A stretch of 64,000 nt of DNA from Verrucomicrobiota bacterium (GTDB lineage Bacteria > Verrucomicrobiota > Verrucomicrobiia > Verrucomicrobiales > Akkermansiaceae). Within the stretch, counting starts at the first letter, position 1, and each line of letters begins with the position of its first letter. Positions 27,401 through 35,167 of this stretch are shown piece by piece. The stretch spans positions 1 through 64,000 of the forward strand of contig JAFLEH010000011.1 of assembly GCA_017301995.1 (NCBI GenBank), written 5' to 3'. Both the position numbers and the translations under genes were made by a program. Below the pieces are notes generated by a model that was not told where the DNA came from, searched no databases, and was given only the letters and a program-made list of their open reading frames with translations.

Positions 27401-28142
27401 AGGCATCCGTCTCGTTTCCGCCACCGCAAAGGCGGTTTCCGAGGGATTGCCGCTTTCATTGATGAAAGCCGCGGCAGAGGCCGATTCCAAAGCGGGCCTC
27501 GCCCTACCGGATATGACGCATGACTTCCAGTTGATCAAACAAACACCCAATTACGGCATGCTGCTTTGCAGGCTCAAACCCGGCGAATCCGTCATCACCA
27601 CCGAAGCCCAAGGCGTCATCTCGCTCACCGTCAACTCGTGGACCGACGCCGAACCTCCGCCGTTCTCCGAGGTCGCCGACAAAGCCACCGCATGGTGCTG
27701 GATGCAGCAACGGCGTGATTTGTTCGAATCGTGGATCCGCCAGTGGGAGGGTACTTCGGAAATCGTCGTGCTCGACTCACCGGCGGACGCCACGCCGGTT
27801 GCGGTCCCGTCTCCCTTCGCCGAGCGACTCAAGGCCGATCCGTATGGGGCACTGGGCCGCTTGGGCGTTTTCTGGGAATTGGCGCTGGCCCGCGATCCGA
27901 AAGCCGAGGCCGCGTTCGGAAAAGTCGCGGACTCCGGCATCGCGGAGGTCCCGGCCATGGTCGAGCTGGCCGACGAATTGCTCGCCCGGGATCTCGCCGA
28001 CCTCGCCAAAATCTGCCTGGACGAGGCCCGGTTGCAGTCCCCCACCGATGCCCGCAAGGCCGTTTCCGCCGCCCTCGAACGCCACCGTGCCAAGGGTGTC
28101 CGGGGAAAACAGGACCAGCTCGAAAAACTCGCCGCGCCCTGA
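24477..28142 (+). CDS. POTRA-like domains plus SurA-like chaperone region; candidate outer-membrane biogenesis factor
   Basis: 1221 aa starting at MKNLPILALSAFFLTNMPMF, a signal peptide; the frame is open ~320 bases upstream without features. Residues ~32-124 and ~253-333 look like POTRA domains of the BamA/TamA type (VAKIRFHGNQTFSTEILRGEL; L-R-S-G-Y-L; then VIGDTTVLGCFKSTEAAI and LWNTGRFHPF). No C-terminal beta-barrel follows. Residues ~812-1100 instead resemble SurA/PrsA: VAATVNGIPVSRILV, a helical bundle, VEAYYAEHGRDLARRAG, a degenerate parvulin-like region and a closing helix rich in W/Q/R. The last ~110 residues look TPR-like. The middle (340-800) is unassigned. Coupled to a lipoprotein and 118 bases upstream of an MsbA-like exporter. 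Domain calls are by eye. Confidence 0.7.
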   Translation: MKNLPILALSAFFLTNMPMFADSPAQPVVGDLGSVAKIRFHGNQTFSTEILRGELARSCERALASGRDMPLDPLVAATRDLLRSGYLGTGFPDVEVSVKVVPDGSGLLATIKEGPRFRMGEIRNDGGDEALFAKIREAMMTRPVPNPTHELARQIRKLAEGLAKNLPPAEQVKISMEQTARNGMLEPDDTKEPKIGWVPGDPVEFPDDDGNPYASELAGRLILLGKPLARIQSHLERMPDGSADLIVRVEDPGPNAVIGDTTVLGCFKSTEAAIIAAAGLATGKPFTPNTLDRATVALWNTGRFHPFDIAPRERENQPGTVDLTIRVVETVGVPDLETPLPPEQEAGRKFAAAFNSWIAGEKFKDFMASGKTPEGGSWKLGISGSDGVYFEMRQTKDAPRQAFAYGKDALWCDITLDGRRSTLKMPVLTIGCANIALTPSPDNDGRMDVGFGLGVSSSQGKRLTPVEILVAPAIAPLKPKMFSLEKGKVVVRTEAGAILCYLDTARGELTDGPGFQIESRAGIVAASQKKLAAEIASQAEGITSDPGVIVRAVAKIMGGPGDDADSAELDTMLGLAGLALRLDSYASSWDKLMALCGANGEKTDLDISDDPVSFGKAGSVFALGTVFGGLAAADMLPPPDSWVAKLGREALYVMGGHTGGTYQAMETLANDPDIGPLGCLLAYQVFSRYNEAEARRFLVLGRKRADPAGFRRDRDVFLKPGSPIGRLVEHMLTEVAEMEPETERQVLEMLKSGGADAFKVVLARLRERPADRPPLHEWLAPTLDSLWEKEWQPAILGSYDSMLKPECDPATVAATVNGIPVSRILVGECERDGLLGRLPCGDAAPDPKRPWTRSPALAAAVRYTLLDRIAAPRNLPLRKGWLETTAQAKFPHLAGRPDADWLRETGMTRAQALEIIGRSELRDLAIKWLDAAVPRPDRKTVEAYYAEHGRDLARRAGLRSVVAKCPADQPAARGKGIRLVSATAKAVSEGLPLSLMKAAAEADSKAGLALPDMTHDFQLIKQTPNYGMLLCRLKPGESVITTEAQGVISLTVNSWTDAEPPPFSEVADKATAWCWMQQRRDLFESWIRQWEGTSEIVVLDSPADATPVAVPSPFAERLKADPYGALGRLGVFWELALARDPKAEAAFGKVADSGIAEVPAMVELADELLARDLADLAKICLDEARLQSPTDARKAVSAALERHRAKGVRGKQDQLEKLAAP

Positions 28143-28259
28143 TTTTTCCGCCCCGGAGGGCCCAAACCGCCTCCCGGATTGCGGGATTGACCGGGGACGC
28201 GCCGCGAGGGCATAATGCCGCCCGCACCCCGCCTCCGGGCGGGGCGATCCCATTCCGTC

Positions 28260-30131
28260 ATGTCCTCACTCAAAGCCGGTGTTTTCGCCGATCAAAGCAA
28301 TCGCAAGCTCATCGGGCGGGTGTTGCGGGAGAATTTCCGCCTCTACGCCGGACGCTACGCGCTGGCACTGCTGATGATGGCCGGGGTTTCGGCCGCCGCC
28401 TGTTCGTCGGTGTTTCTGCTGAAAGCAATCATGGTGGTTATCTTCAAGCGGCCGGAGGAAATGCAAATCGCCAAGGTCCCCAAGGTCGGCTGGATGGACG
28501 GGGTGCTCCAGTCGCTCCAGGAGCGGGCCATGCAGTGGTCCCAGTCGCTCTCTCCGGGGATGACCGAGGTGATAGGGGTGGCCTTGCTTGTGGTGATCGT
28601 TTTCGTCGTGAAAGGGGCCTGCCAATACGGCTCGCACGTCATCTTGGCCCGCATCGGCAACAATATCGTGGCCCGCCAGCAGGAACGGATCAGCAAGCAT
28701 ATCCTCGCCCAGTCCCTGGCGTTTCTGGTGCGGTTCCCCTCCGCGGATCTGATCTCCCGGGTTTCCCGCGCGGCGGTTTCCACCCGCGATGTGATGAACC
28801 TGATGATGCTGCGCGTTCAGGACATGCTGACCGCCGTCGGATTGGTGACGGTCATGTTCGCTCTGGACTGGCGTTTCGCGCTGATCACGCTGTTCATCAT
28901 GGCGCCGATCATTGGCGCGCTTGCGGCGATTCTCCGCCGGATCCGGAAAATCGCCCACGCGGAGTTCCAGAGTTCCATCCAGGTCGTCAATACCGTGCAG
29001 GAGGCCATCGCCGGCAACAAGCTGATCAAATCCTACAACCTGGAACCCCACATGACTGGACGCTTCGATGAGGCGATCCGCGCGGTCGAACACCGGTCCA
29101 ACAAAATGGCGAGGGTCTCCGCGCGCACCAGTCCGCTGATGGAATCCATCGGCGGCATCGCGATCGGCGTGATCGTGTTCTATGCCGGTTACCGCAATCT
29201 CCAATACGGCGAAAAGCCCGAAACCCTCCTGGCTTTCCTGATGGCCCTGCTTTCCGCCTACGAACCGGTCAAACGGATCGCCAAAATGAACGCCACCCTC
29301 CAGGCATCTCTGGTGGGCGTGAAAATGCTCTACGAGGTGCTCGATACCAACTGCCGCATCCCCGACCTCCCGGACGCGAAACCCCTCGAACTAACAGCCG
29401 GCGACATCGCGCTGCGCGGAGTCACGTTTTCCTATCTGCCCGGCCAACCGGTGATCCGCGACGCCTCGCTCCACTGCCCCGGCGGAGGCGTCACCGCGCT
29501 CGTCGGCCCATCCGGCAGCGGAAAATCCACCATCCTCAACCTGATCGAACGGTTCTATCAACCCGATGCCGGAGCCATCGAGATCGACGGCCAGGACATA
29601 TCCGCGCTCCGGACCGCATCGCTGCGCGCGCACCTTTCGCTGGTCAGCCAGGACACGTTCCTGTTCGCCGACACCTTGCGCAACAACATCCGCTTCGCCC
29701 GCCCCGAGGCCACCGACGCCGAAGTCGAAGACGCCGCCCGCGCCGCCTACGCCCACGATTTCATCATGGAAATGCCAGCGGGATACGACACCCAGGTTGG
29801 CGAAAACGGCGGGAACCTATCCGGCGGCCAGCGCCAGCGGATTTCCATCGCCAGAGCCTTCCTCAAGAACGCACCCATCCTGCTGCTGGACGAGGCCACC
29901 TCCGCGCTCGACAGCGAGTCCGAGCAGAAAATCCAGACCGCCTTCGACCATCTGATGGAAGGCCGGACCACCATCGTGATCGCCCACCGGTTTTCCACCA
30001 TCCGCAACGCCCGCACCATCCACGTCATGCAGGAGGGCCGGGTGATCGCCAGCGGATCCCATCAGGACCTCATCGCCGATCCTAACAGCCTCTACGCGCA
30101 CCTCTATCGGCTGCAATACCAGGAGGGGTGA
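28260..30131 (+). CDS. ABC transporter, fused permease-ATPase (MsbA type)
   Basis: 623 aa half-transporter. An N-terminal six-helix membrane domain (~1-345) is followed by an ATPase with Walker A GPSGSGKST, the signature LSGGQRQRISIARA, Walker B ILLLDEATSALD and the switch His in IAHRFST. The architecture is that of lipid flippases/exporters such as MsbA, and the dimer would move lipid A-core or another amphiphile from inner to outer leaflet. The start at 28260 (MSSLKAG) is chosen over an in-frame ATG at 28215, which only adds an Arg/Pro-rich stretch. It follows the POTRA/SurA-like gene, fitting an envelope-assembly cluster, and is followed by a hairpin. Confidence 0.9.
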   Translation: MSSLKAGVFADQSNRKLIGRVLRENFRLYAGRYALALLMMAGVSAAACSSVFLLKAIMVVIFKRPEEMQIAKVPKVGWMDGVLQSLQERAMQWSQSLSPGMTEVIGVALLVVIVFVVKGACQYGSHVILARIGNNIVARQQERISKHILAQSLAFLVRFPSADLISRVSRAAVSTRDVMNLMMLRVQDMLTAVGLVTVMFALDWRFALITLFIMAPIIGALAAILRRIRKIAHAEFQSSIQVVNTVQEAIAGNKLIKSYNLEPHMTGRFDEAIRAVEHRSNKMARVSARTSPLMESIGGIAIGVIVFYAGYRNLQYGEKPETLLAFLMALLSAYEPVKRIAKMNATLQASLVGVKMLYEVLDTNCRIPDLPDAKPLELTAGDIALRGVTFSYLPGQPVIRDASLHCPGGGVTALVGPSGSGKSTILNLIERFYQPDAGAIEIDGQDISALRTASLRAHLSLVSQDTFLFADTLRNNIRFARPEATDAEVEDAARAAYAHDFIMEMPAGYDTQVGENGGNLSGGQRQRISIARAFLKNAPILLLDEATSALDSESEQKIQTAFDHLMEGRTTIVIAHRFSTIRNARTIHVMQEGRVIASGSHQDLIADPNSLYAHLYRLQYQEG

Positions 30132-30136
30132 GCCAC

Positions 30137-30161
30137 GCCGGATCGAAAACCCTGATCCGGC
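30137..30161 (+). terminator. Hairpin after the ABC transporter
   Basis: Perfect 8-bp inverted repeat GCCGGATC (30137-30144) / GATCCGGC (30154-30161), 9-base loop, six bases after the transporter stop. No T-tract follows, so either Rho-independent termination is weak or the hairpin acts as an RNA 3' end stabiliser. Confidence 0.45.
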
Positions 30162-30308
30162 GCCGTGACCGCCGCATCGTACCATTGCAGCACCGGAAAA
30201 TGACATGCCACCGCCCGCCGGAAAGCGCGATGCGAGAAACCGCAAACTGCCGGGCGCGCCAGGGGCGCGACGACGCCATCCAGGGGCTTTCGGCGGAGCG
30301 CTTGGGGG

Positions 30309-31067
30309 TCAGCGACGGCGACGCACAAACAAGCCCATGCAGCCCAGTGCCGCCAGAATCGCCGTCCCGGATTCCGGTATGGCCGTGATCTTCAGGGCCG
30401 CCAAGGTACCGCGGGTGTTGCCGCTGCGGCTTGGTATCGTGAGAGTGATGGTATCGGCCGTGAGGCTGGTGGTGGAATCCGCGTAGCCGCGGGAATCCCA
30501 GGTGGTATCGAAAGGATTCGTCGGGTAATCGTTATCTCCCAACACAGCCGGGCTGATGGTTCCCAACGACGGGTCAGTGACCAGTGATCCGTCGTGGATG
30601 GTGATGGTTTGGAAGGTGGCACCGTCCGTATCAGTGCTGCAATAGGCGCGGATCTGGAAGCTCGTTTGCCCTTCCGCGGTCAACCATGCGCTCAGACCGG
30701 TGAGGGTGACACGCACCCCGATACCACCGCCCAAATCGCCGTCGTCCAGATATTCACGATAGAGCGCCTGCTCGTTGTTGTTCTCGTCACCGGCGGCCCA
30801 GATGTTTGCCGATGACCAAGTGACACCGACTGTGGTGCTCCCGGTGAGGATAAGCGAAGTGCCTTGGTTGGCCGGGTCGGTCCAGTCGCCGACGGCTCGT
30901 GAGTCGGTCCACGTGGATAGACCATCGGCGGTTCCATCGGAGACATGGGGATTTTCCCAACCGTCGCAGAAGTTAATGCCGATAACGCTGGCGCCCTGGG
31001 ACGAAGCCAGGAAGGCGGCCGAGCAAACGGCTGCAATCAGACAGGTAATTGTTGCTTTTGATTTCAT
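30309..31067 (-). CDS. PEP-CTERM-type surface protein
   Basis: 252 aa. Signal peptide MKSKATITCLIAAVCSAAFL, then a Thr/Ser/Asp-rich body and a C-terminal sorting signal: IPESGTAILAALGCMGLF followed by RRRR. PES replaces the canonical PEP, a variant that exosortases of this phylum are known to accept. Conserved fragments (VIGINFCDGW; TLTGLSAWL; F-Q-I-R-A-Y) recall a common verrucomicrobial PEP-CTERM body with a galactose-binding-like fold; no catalytic residues are apparent. It stands alone, on the strand opposite to the ABC transporter. Confidence 0.87.
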   Translation of the reverse strand: MKSKATITCLIAAVCSAAFLASSQGASVIGINFCDGWENPHVSDGTADGLSTWTDSRAVGDWTDPANQGTSLILTGSTTVGVTWSSANIWAAGDENNNEQALYREYLDDGDLGGGIGVRVTLTGLSAWLTAEGQTSFQIRAYCSTDTDGATFQTITIHDGSLVTDPSLGTISPAVLGDNDYPTNPFDTTWDSRGYADSTTSLTADTITLTIPSRSGNTRGTLAALKITAIPESGTAILAALGCMGLFVRRRR

Positions 31068-31416
31068 GCTTGTTGGGTTTGGTTTGTGTTGGCGTAGAAT
31101 AGGGTCTCAAGCAGCCTCGCCACGCGCGGCAGGTCGCTGTTTCACACCCGAAGGAAGCGGATTTTTCCTCCTTGGCAAGGAAAAAAGGCGAAAAAGGCGA
31201 AAATGACAGGAAATTGGGGAATTGCGGACTGTATCGTTTGAATGGAGGCGGGCCCGGAGACGCCGGATGCCAAATTTCAGAACGTGGCCACGGCCATATG
31301 CGAAGCCGTGAAATCCGTGCAATTGGCCCAATGCCCGAATCATCCCGGCAAGTTGCCGCCCTCTCCATACCCGCCCCCGAGTTCGGGACTCTTGTGTCCG
31401 ATCCATGTCGGGAAAG
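31068..31416. other. 349-bp intergenic region
   Basis: Leader of the PEP-CTERM gene and 3' region of the small secreted protein upstream. It contains an A/T-rich inverted repeat, TTTTTCC (31162-31168) / GGAAAAA (31179-31185), in a local AT-rich patch within otherwise GC-rich DNA. It could act as a terminator for the upstream minus-strand gene or as a promoter element. No credible coding frame was found. Confidence 0.45.
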
Positions 31417-32103
31417 TCAATGGACGCCTTCCGGAAACAGCATGTGCGAGAGCCCCATCTTGTCCGCAAGCGCCGCGATCTGTCTGAGCCGTGATTCATA
31501 GACCGCGTCCGTCGGCTTCGCTCCCATGGGCAGGTTGACGACGAGCCAGGCGGTGCCGGTTTCGCTGCTCCCGAATTTGTGTTCGGTGATGAGCAGCTTT
31601 CCTTTCTCGTCCCGCTTCACACCCTCCGGCGGTGTGGCAAACGCTTTGAGCAGCAACGGAAAGGGAACCAACGTTCCTCCCGCATAAAACTCGCCGCGTT
31701 CGTTCGCCCGGAGGGTGACAATCTGACTTCTGAAAAGCGCCCATCGCACGGAACGGAGCGCCTGGTCGGAATCCTCACCCATCAGCACCGCGATCCGATC
31801 CCGGGAAAGGGCGATGACATACTCCCCTTCCACGCCGCAGCAACAATCATTGAAAGTCACGGGCAAGACGGTATTGAAACGCTTCGGGCAGGACGGCCGC
31901 GTCGCGCGGAGCGTTCGCCATTGGTCCGGAGTGAGCGTGAAGGTGCCGAGCGCCTGGGTTTCCTCGATCTGCTCCGCCGTTAGCGATACGACCGTGTGCG
32001 CGCACCTGATCTTGCCGGTCCCTCGGTCCACCGGAATCCCGTCGGATAGGGCAAGCGTGGCGCTGGCGAGGAGGGATGGGATGAAGAATGGGATGGTTTT
32101 CAT
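31417..32103 (-). CDS. Secreted stand-alone copy of the kinase extracytoplasmic module
   Basis: 228 aa from the ATG of MKTIPFFIPSLLASATLALS, a signal peptide; an ATG three codons upstream is less good. The mature protein is clearly homologous along its whole length to residues ~562-768 of the Ser/Thr kinase at 36797-39163. Shared blocks: PVDR-TG, HTVVSLT-EQI-ETQ-LGT, LTP-QWR, G-YVI-LSRDR, V-ERG, LVPFP-LL-A-ATPP and a C-terminal R-L-x-Q-I-A-A-x-A-D-x-x-G-L-x-H-x-L-F-P-E. This copy has an unusual Cys triplet (NDCCCG) not found in the kinase. No known domain name. It may be a ligand, a decoy or a periplasmic partner of the kinase; this is inference from homology and position. Confidence 0.8.
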   Translation of the reverse strand: MKTIPFFIPSLLASATLALSDGIPVDRGTGKIRCAHTVVSLTAEQIEETQALGTFTLTPDQWRTLRATRPSCPKRFNTVLPVTFNDCCCGVEGEYVIALSRDRIAVLMGEDSDQALRSVRWALFRSQIVTLRANERGEFYAGGTLVPFPLLLKAFATPPEGVKRDEKGKLLITEHKFGSSETGTAWLVVNLPMGAKPTDAVYESRLRQIAALADKMGLSHMLFPEGVH

Positions 32104-32122
32104 GGGTGGCACAAATGCTTCC

Positions 32123-32926
32123 TCAATTCACCTTATACTCCGCGCGGACGATGGTGATGATGTCCTTTTCGTAGGACGAGGTGTCGTTGTTGCCCTCGGT
32201 GGAGGTTTCGGTGGAGTTGGCGGGGTTGATGTTGATGATTCCCATGGACGAGTCCACGATGGCTCCGATGCCGGTATTGCCGGCCGCACGGAGAATGTTT
32301 TCCGCACGGTTGCGGGCATCCTTGGCGGCTTCGGCCAGCATCTCCAGCTTGAGTTCGCCGAGGCGGGTGTAGTAATAGTTCGGCTGATTGGAAGTCACGA
32401 ACACGCCCTGCTCCAGCAGCGAGGTGATCTCGCGCGACGCCTTTTCGATCAGCGGCACGTTCTGGGAACTCACGGACACCACCTGATAGGCGACGAAACC
32501 GATCGACTTGCGGGTTTCCGATCGCAGTGGCACGTTGGTGCCGGGAAGCACCTTGTCCTCGCGCACGGTCTCGAACTCCTCGTTGATTCGGGCGGACTGG
32601 GTCTTGATGTCGTCCGGCTTGATGCCCTGGGCTTTCAGGAACTCCACCACCTTGTCGGTTCCGCCCTTGAGCGAAAGATAGGCGGCGGTGCGGTCGGCTC
32701 CCTTGCCCTCGATGGTCGCGGACCACTGGATGAGGTCGGAGACGATTCTCTTTTTGGCGGATCCGGTGATGCGGATGTTGTTCTTGTCCGGTTGTTTCCG
32801 AACATCCTTCCAGGTGCTGGCTGCGATGAAGGTGGAAACCGCCATCCCCAGCGCGAGGGCGAAGGCGGCGAGAGGCGGCAGGCTGATGCTGCGGACGGGG
32901 CGTTGCGAAGGGTTGTCGTTGCTCAT
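32123..32926 (-). CDS. SIMPL-domain protein (DUF541)
   Basis: 267 aa from MSNDNPS. The domain (formerly DUF541, also called SIMPL/BP26-like) is recognised by the start of the mature part, IRITGSAKKRIVSDLIQWSA, the central D-K-V-V-E-F-L-K-A-Q-G-I-K-P-D-D-I-K-T-Q-S and the C-terminal AAKDARNRAENI. A single N-terminal helix (LPPLAAFALALGMAVSTFI) exports or anchors it. These envelope proteins are widespread and of unclear function. The alternative start at 32965 (MPSAANHSN) lies 20 bases from the recurring upstream element at 32986-33017, so it cannot be excluded. It lies upstream of the secreted kinase-module paralogue and may be co-transcribed with it. Confidence 0.88.
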   Translation of the reverse strand: MSNDNPSQRPVRSISLPPLAAFALALGMAVSTFIAASTWKDVRKQPDKNNIRITGSAKKRIVSDLIQWSATIEGKGADRTAAYLSLKGGTDKVVEFLKAQGIKPDDIKTQSARINEEFETVREDKVLPGTNVPLRSETRKSIGFVAYQVVSVSSQNVPLIEKASREITSLLEQGVFVTSNQPNYYYTRLGELKLEMLAEAAKDARNRAENILRAAGNTGIGAIVDSSMGIININPANSTETSTEGNNDTSSYEKDIITIVRAEYKVN

Positions 32927-32985
32927 GGTTGGTTTGGTGTTGGAATGGTTGGCGGCGGATGGCATGCGTCACCCGCCCGCCACCA

Positions 32986-33017
32986 GATGCGGAATTCCCG
33001 TGAGGAAAGGATCAGGA
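32986..33017 (-). promoter_or_regulatory. Recurring upstream element, copy B (SIMPL gene)
   Basis: Reads TGATCCTTTCCTCACGGG then AATTCCGCATC on the minus strand and matches copy A (36496-36527) at about 30 of 32 bases. It lies 20 bases upstream of the ATG at 32965, or 59 upstream of the favoured start at 32926. A related copy precedes the kinase gene. Likely a promoter or protein-binding site. Confidence 0.6.
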
Positions 33018-33063
33018 AAATATCCGCCCGGCGGAGATTTACCGATCAGGGATCTACGACCGG

Positions 33064-33984
33064 TTAGCTCCACCGCTTCGCCACGAAGTGGGTCACGAGG
33101 GAATCGAGATCGCCCTCGGGAGCATCGCGGTAGGCCGGGGCGAGGAGTTCGCGCGGAGTTTGGACGAGGTCCGGAGTGTTGGGAATCACCGTGCGGCAGG
33201 TGACTTCCCAGCCGTGCCGCTCGAAAAAACGGACCCAGTCGCTTTTGAGCCAGCGGTTGTGATAGTCCAGCGTGTTGCCCATCACCTGGCGGAATTGGGC
33301 CTCCGACAAGGTGTATTGCAGCAAAGGGGACAGCGATTTGTCCGCGTGCCAACGGTGGTCGCGGTGGTCCATGACGTGGCTCAGCACGCCATCAGGCCGC
33401 AGCGCCCGGCCCACCATCGTGATCCATTCCTCCAACTGCGCCGGCGTGTAGTGTTCCATCGTGCCGGTGGAAAACATCAGGCCGATGGTGCCGCGCCACG
33501 GCGCTTGCAGGGCGGTTTCGTGGTCCGAGGAATAGGTCATGCCGATACCTGCCATCACCGCGCGTTCGTCGCCGGCGGCGGGGATTTTCTCCAATAGCTC
33601 CGCCAGGCGGCCGGCGGGCGCCTCGGCGAGCGCGGCGAGGGCCGGACCTTGCGCGGCGAGCAGGCGGCGCGACACGGCGAGATAGCGGCCGGTCATGCGG
33701 TCGTCCTGATCGGTGAGCAAGCCCGGCCGGTCGGTGGCGAGCGCCATGGCGTAGGCCGGTGCCGGCGTGGCGCCGCAGTTGAAACACCACATCACCGTGT
33801 CGCGGGCCTTGACGCCGAAGTGCTGTTGCATGACTTTGACATGGTTGGGAATGACGCGGAACCATTTGGTGGCCATGCCGGCCTGCATGCCGAAGACTTT
33901 GGCGGTGAGCCAGCGATACAAATGGTGGCCGCCGGGAGCGGCGGTGAGGCCGCGGCGGATGAGCGATTTGAGTTTCCAGTTCAT
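33064..33984 (-). CDS. Class I SAM-dependent methyltransferase-like protein
   Basis: 306 aa from MNWKLKSLIRRGL. Central and C-terminal parts carry late methyltransferase motifs (GLMFSTGTMEHY; E-E-W-I-T-M-V-G-R-A-L-R-P-D-G-V-L-S-H-V-M-D-H-R-D-H, the post-I region typical of reporter-style SAM methyltransferases). The usual glycine-rich motif I is degenerate (VMWCFNCGATPAPAYAM), so SAM binding is not certain. The W-H-A-D-K-S-L-S-P-L-L-Q-Y segment is typical of methyltransferases in lipid or cell-wall gene clusters. Last gene of a trio, 13 bases after the ketosynthase gene, so its substrate is probably that enzyme's product. Confidence 0.65.
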   Translation of the reverse strand: MNWKLKSLIRRGLTAAPGGHHLYRWLTAKVFGMQAGMATKWFRVIPNHVKVMQQHFGVKARDTVMWCFNCGATPAPAYAMALATDRPGLLTDQDDRMTGRYLAVSRRLLAAQGPALAALAEAPAGRLAELLEKIPAAGDERAVMAGIGMTYSSDHETALQAPWRGTIGLMFSTGTMEHYTPAQLEEWITMVGRALRPDGVLSHVMDHRDHRWHADKSLSPLLQYTLSEAQFRQVMGNTLDYHNRWLKSDWVRFFERHGWEVTCRTVIPNTPDLVQTPRELLAPAYRDAPEGDLDSLVTHFVAKRWS

Positions 33985-33997
33985 GATGGGGAAATAG

Positions 33998-35167
33998 TTA
34001 TAGGGAGAGGGCGATGATGGCATTGCGCCCGCCCATGCCAACGGCCAGCTTGAGCAGGCAATCGTCCGGCGCGAAGGGCAGGGCGGCGGCGGGCAAGGCG
34101 AAGTCCGTGCCGATCGGCCGCGTGAGGCCGGGCAGATTCGGCGGCAGCAAGCCGCGGCGGAGAAACGCGCAGGACAGCGCGACATCCAACAATCCGCAGG
34201 CGCCGAGCGAGTGTCCGGTGAAAGGTTTCATCAGATGCAAGCTCAACGGCGGGCGCCCGGGCGTGCCAAACACGGCGGCCAGCGCGGCGCTTTCGGCAAC
34301 GCCGTGCGCGAGTGTGCCGCTGGCGTGGGGACAAACCGCTGTCACCCGGCGGTCGCGCACGGCGGGATGCCGCAGCATCGTTTCCAACAAGCGGATCGTG
34401 GGCGCGCCATCGTTCGGCAGCCCGACATTGTCGTAGGCATCCGAATTCGCCAGCGCGGCGAGCACCCGCGGCCCCGGGCGATCGGACACTTCCAACGCGA
34501 CGGCGGCCACCGCTTCGGCAGGCAACATGCCGCTGGTTCGGGGCGAGTAGGGATCGCTCACGTTGTTGGTGGAGAGGATGCCGGTGGCGTGATAGAGCCG
34601 GAGCAACTGCGGCATTAGCGGGAAATCCACGCCCACTGCCAGCGCGCGCGACGCGGCACCGGATGATAGAGTGAGAAAGGCCAGCGCCAGCGCGTCGAGG
34701 CCCGACGAGCAGCCGTTGGAAACCGTGAGCCAGGGCCCGCGGATGTCCAGTTCGATGCTGATGGCCGCGGCGGGTTCCGAGTGCATCGAGTTGCTGGTGG
34801 ATAGGCGGCGCACCGGGTCGCGGTCGGACCAGATGCCGAACAGTTCGCCGGTATTGCCGCGGCTGGTGCCGCAGAACACATGGCATCCGTCCAATTCCGC
34901 CGATGTCCAGCCGGCTTCCGCCACCGCGGCGCGCGCGGCGCGCACCGCCGCATTGGAGGCACCGCCGTATTTGCGGCCAGCCAGCCATGATCGGTCGTCA
35001 ATCCAACCCGCGAGCAATTCCGGAAATTCGCCGCCCGCTTCCGGATGCGCGGCGAGCGGACGCAGCGGCGCCACCGGCCGGCTCATGGCGGCCGCTTGCG
35101 CGGCAATGTCCCCGCCAAGCGCCGACGCGCCACCCAATCCGCTGATCACGATGCCCGGCGCGCTCAT
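33998..35167 (-). CDS. Beta-ketoacyl synthase-like enzyme
   Basis: 389 aa from MSAPGIVISGLGGAS. Thiolase-fold condensing enzyme with the Cys-His-His set: C153 in SNGCSSGLDALAL, H281 in CPHASGTLAHGVAE (the usual HGTGT is replaced by HASGT) and H319 in KPFTGHSLGACG, with the conserved K314. KAS enzymes condense acyl-ACP with malonyl-ACP. The unusual second motif (HASGT) and the lack of a neighbouring ACP or malonyltransferase suggest a secondary-metabolite or specialised lipid role, not housekeeping FabF. The start overlaps the VanW stop by four bases, and the methyltransferase follows. Confidence 0.8.
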   Translation of the reverse strand: MSAPGIVISGLGGASALGGDIAAQAAAMSRPVAPLRPLAAHPEAGGEFPELLAGWIDDRSWLAGRKYGGASNAAVRAARAAVAEAGWTSAELDGCHVFCGTSRGNTGELFGIWSDRDPVRRLSTSNSMHSEPAAAISIELDIRGPWLTVSNGCSSGLDALALAFLTLSSGAASRALAVGVDFPLMPQLLRLYHATGILSTNNVSDPYSPRTSGMLPAEAVAAVALEVSDRPGPRVLAALANSDAYDNVGLPNDGAPTIRLLETMLRHPAVRDRRVTAVCPHASGTLAHGVAESAALAAVFGTPGRPPLSLHLMKPFTGHSLGACGLLDVALSCAFLRRGLLPPNLPGLTRPIGTDFALPAAALPFAPDDCLLKLAVGMGGRNAIIALSL

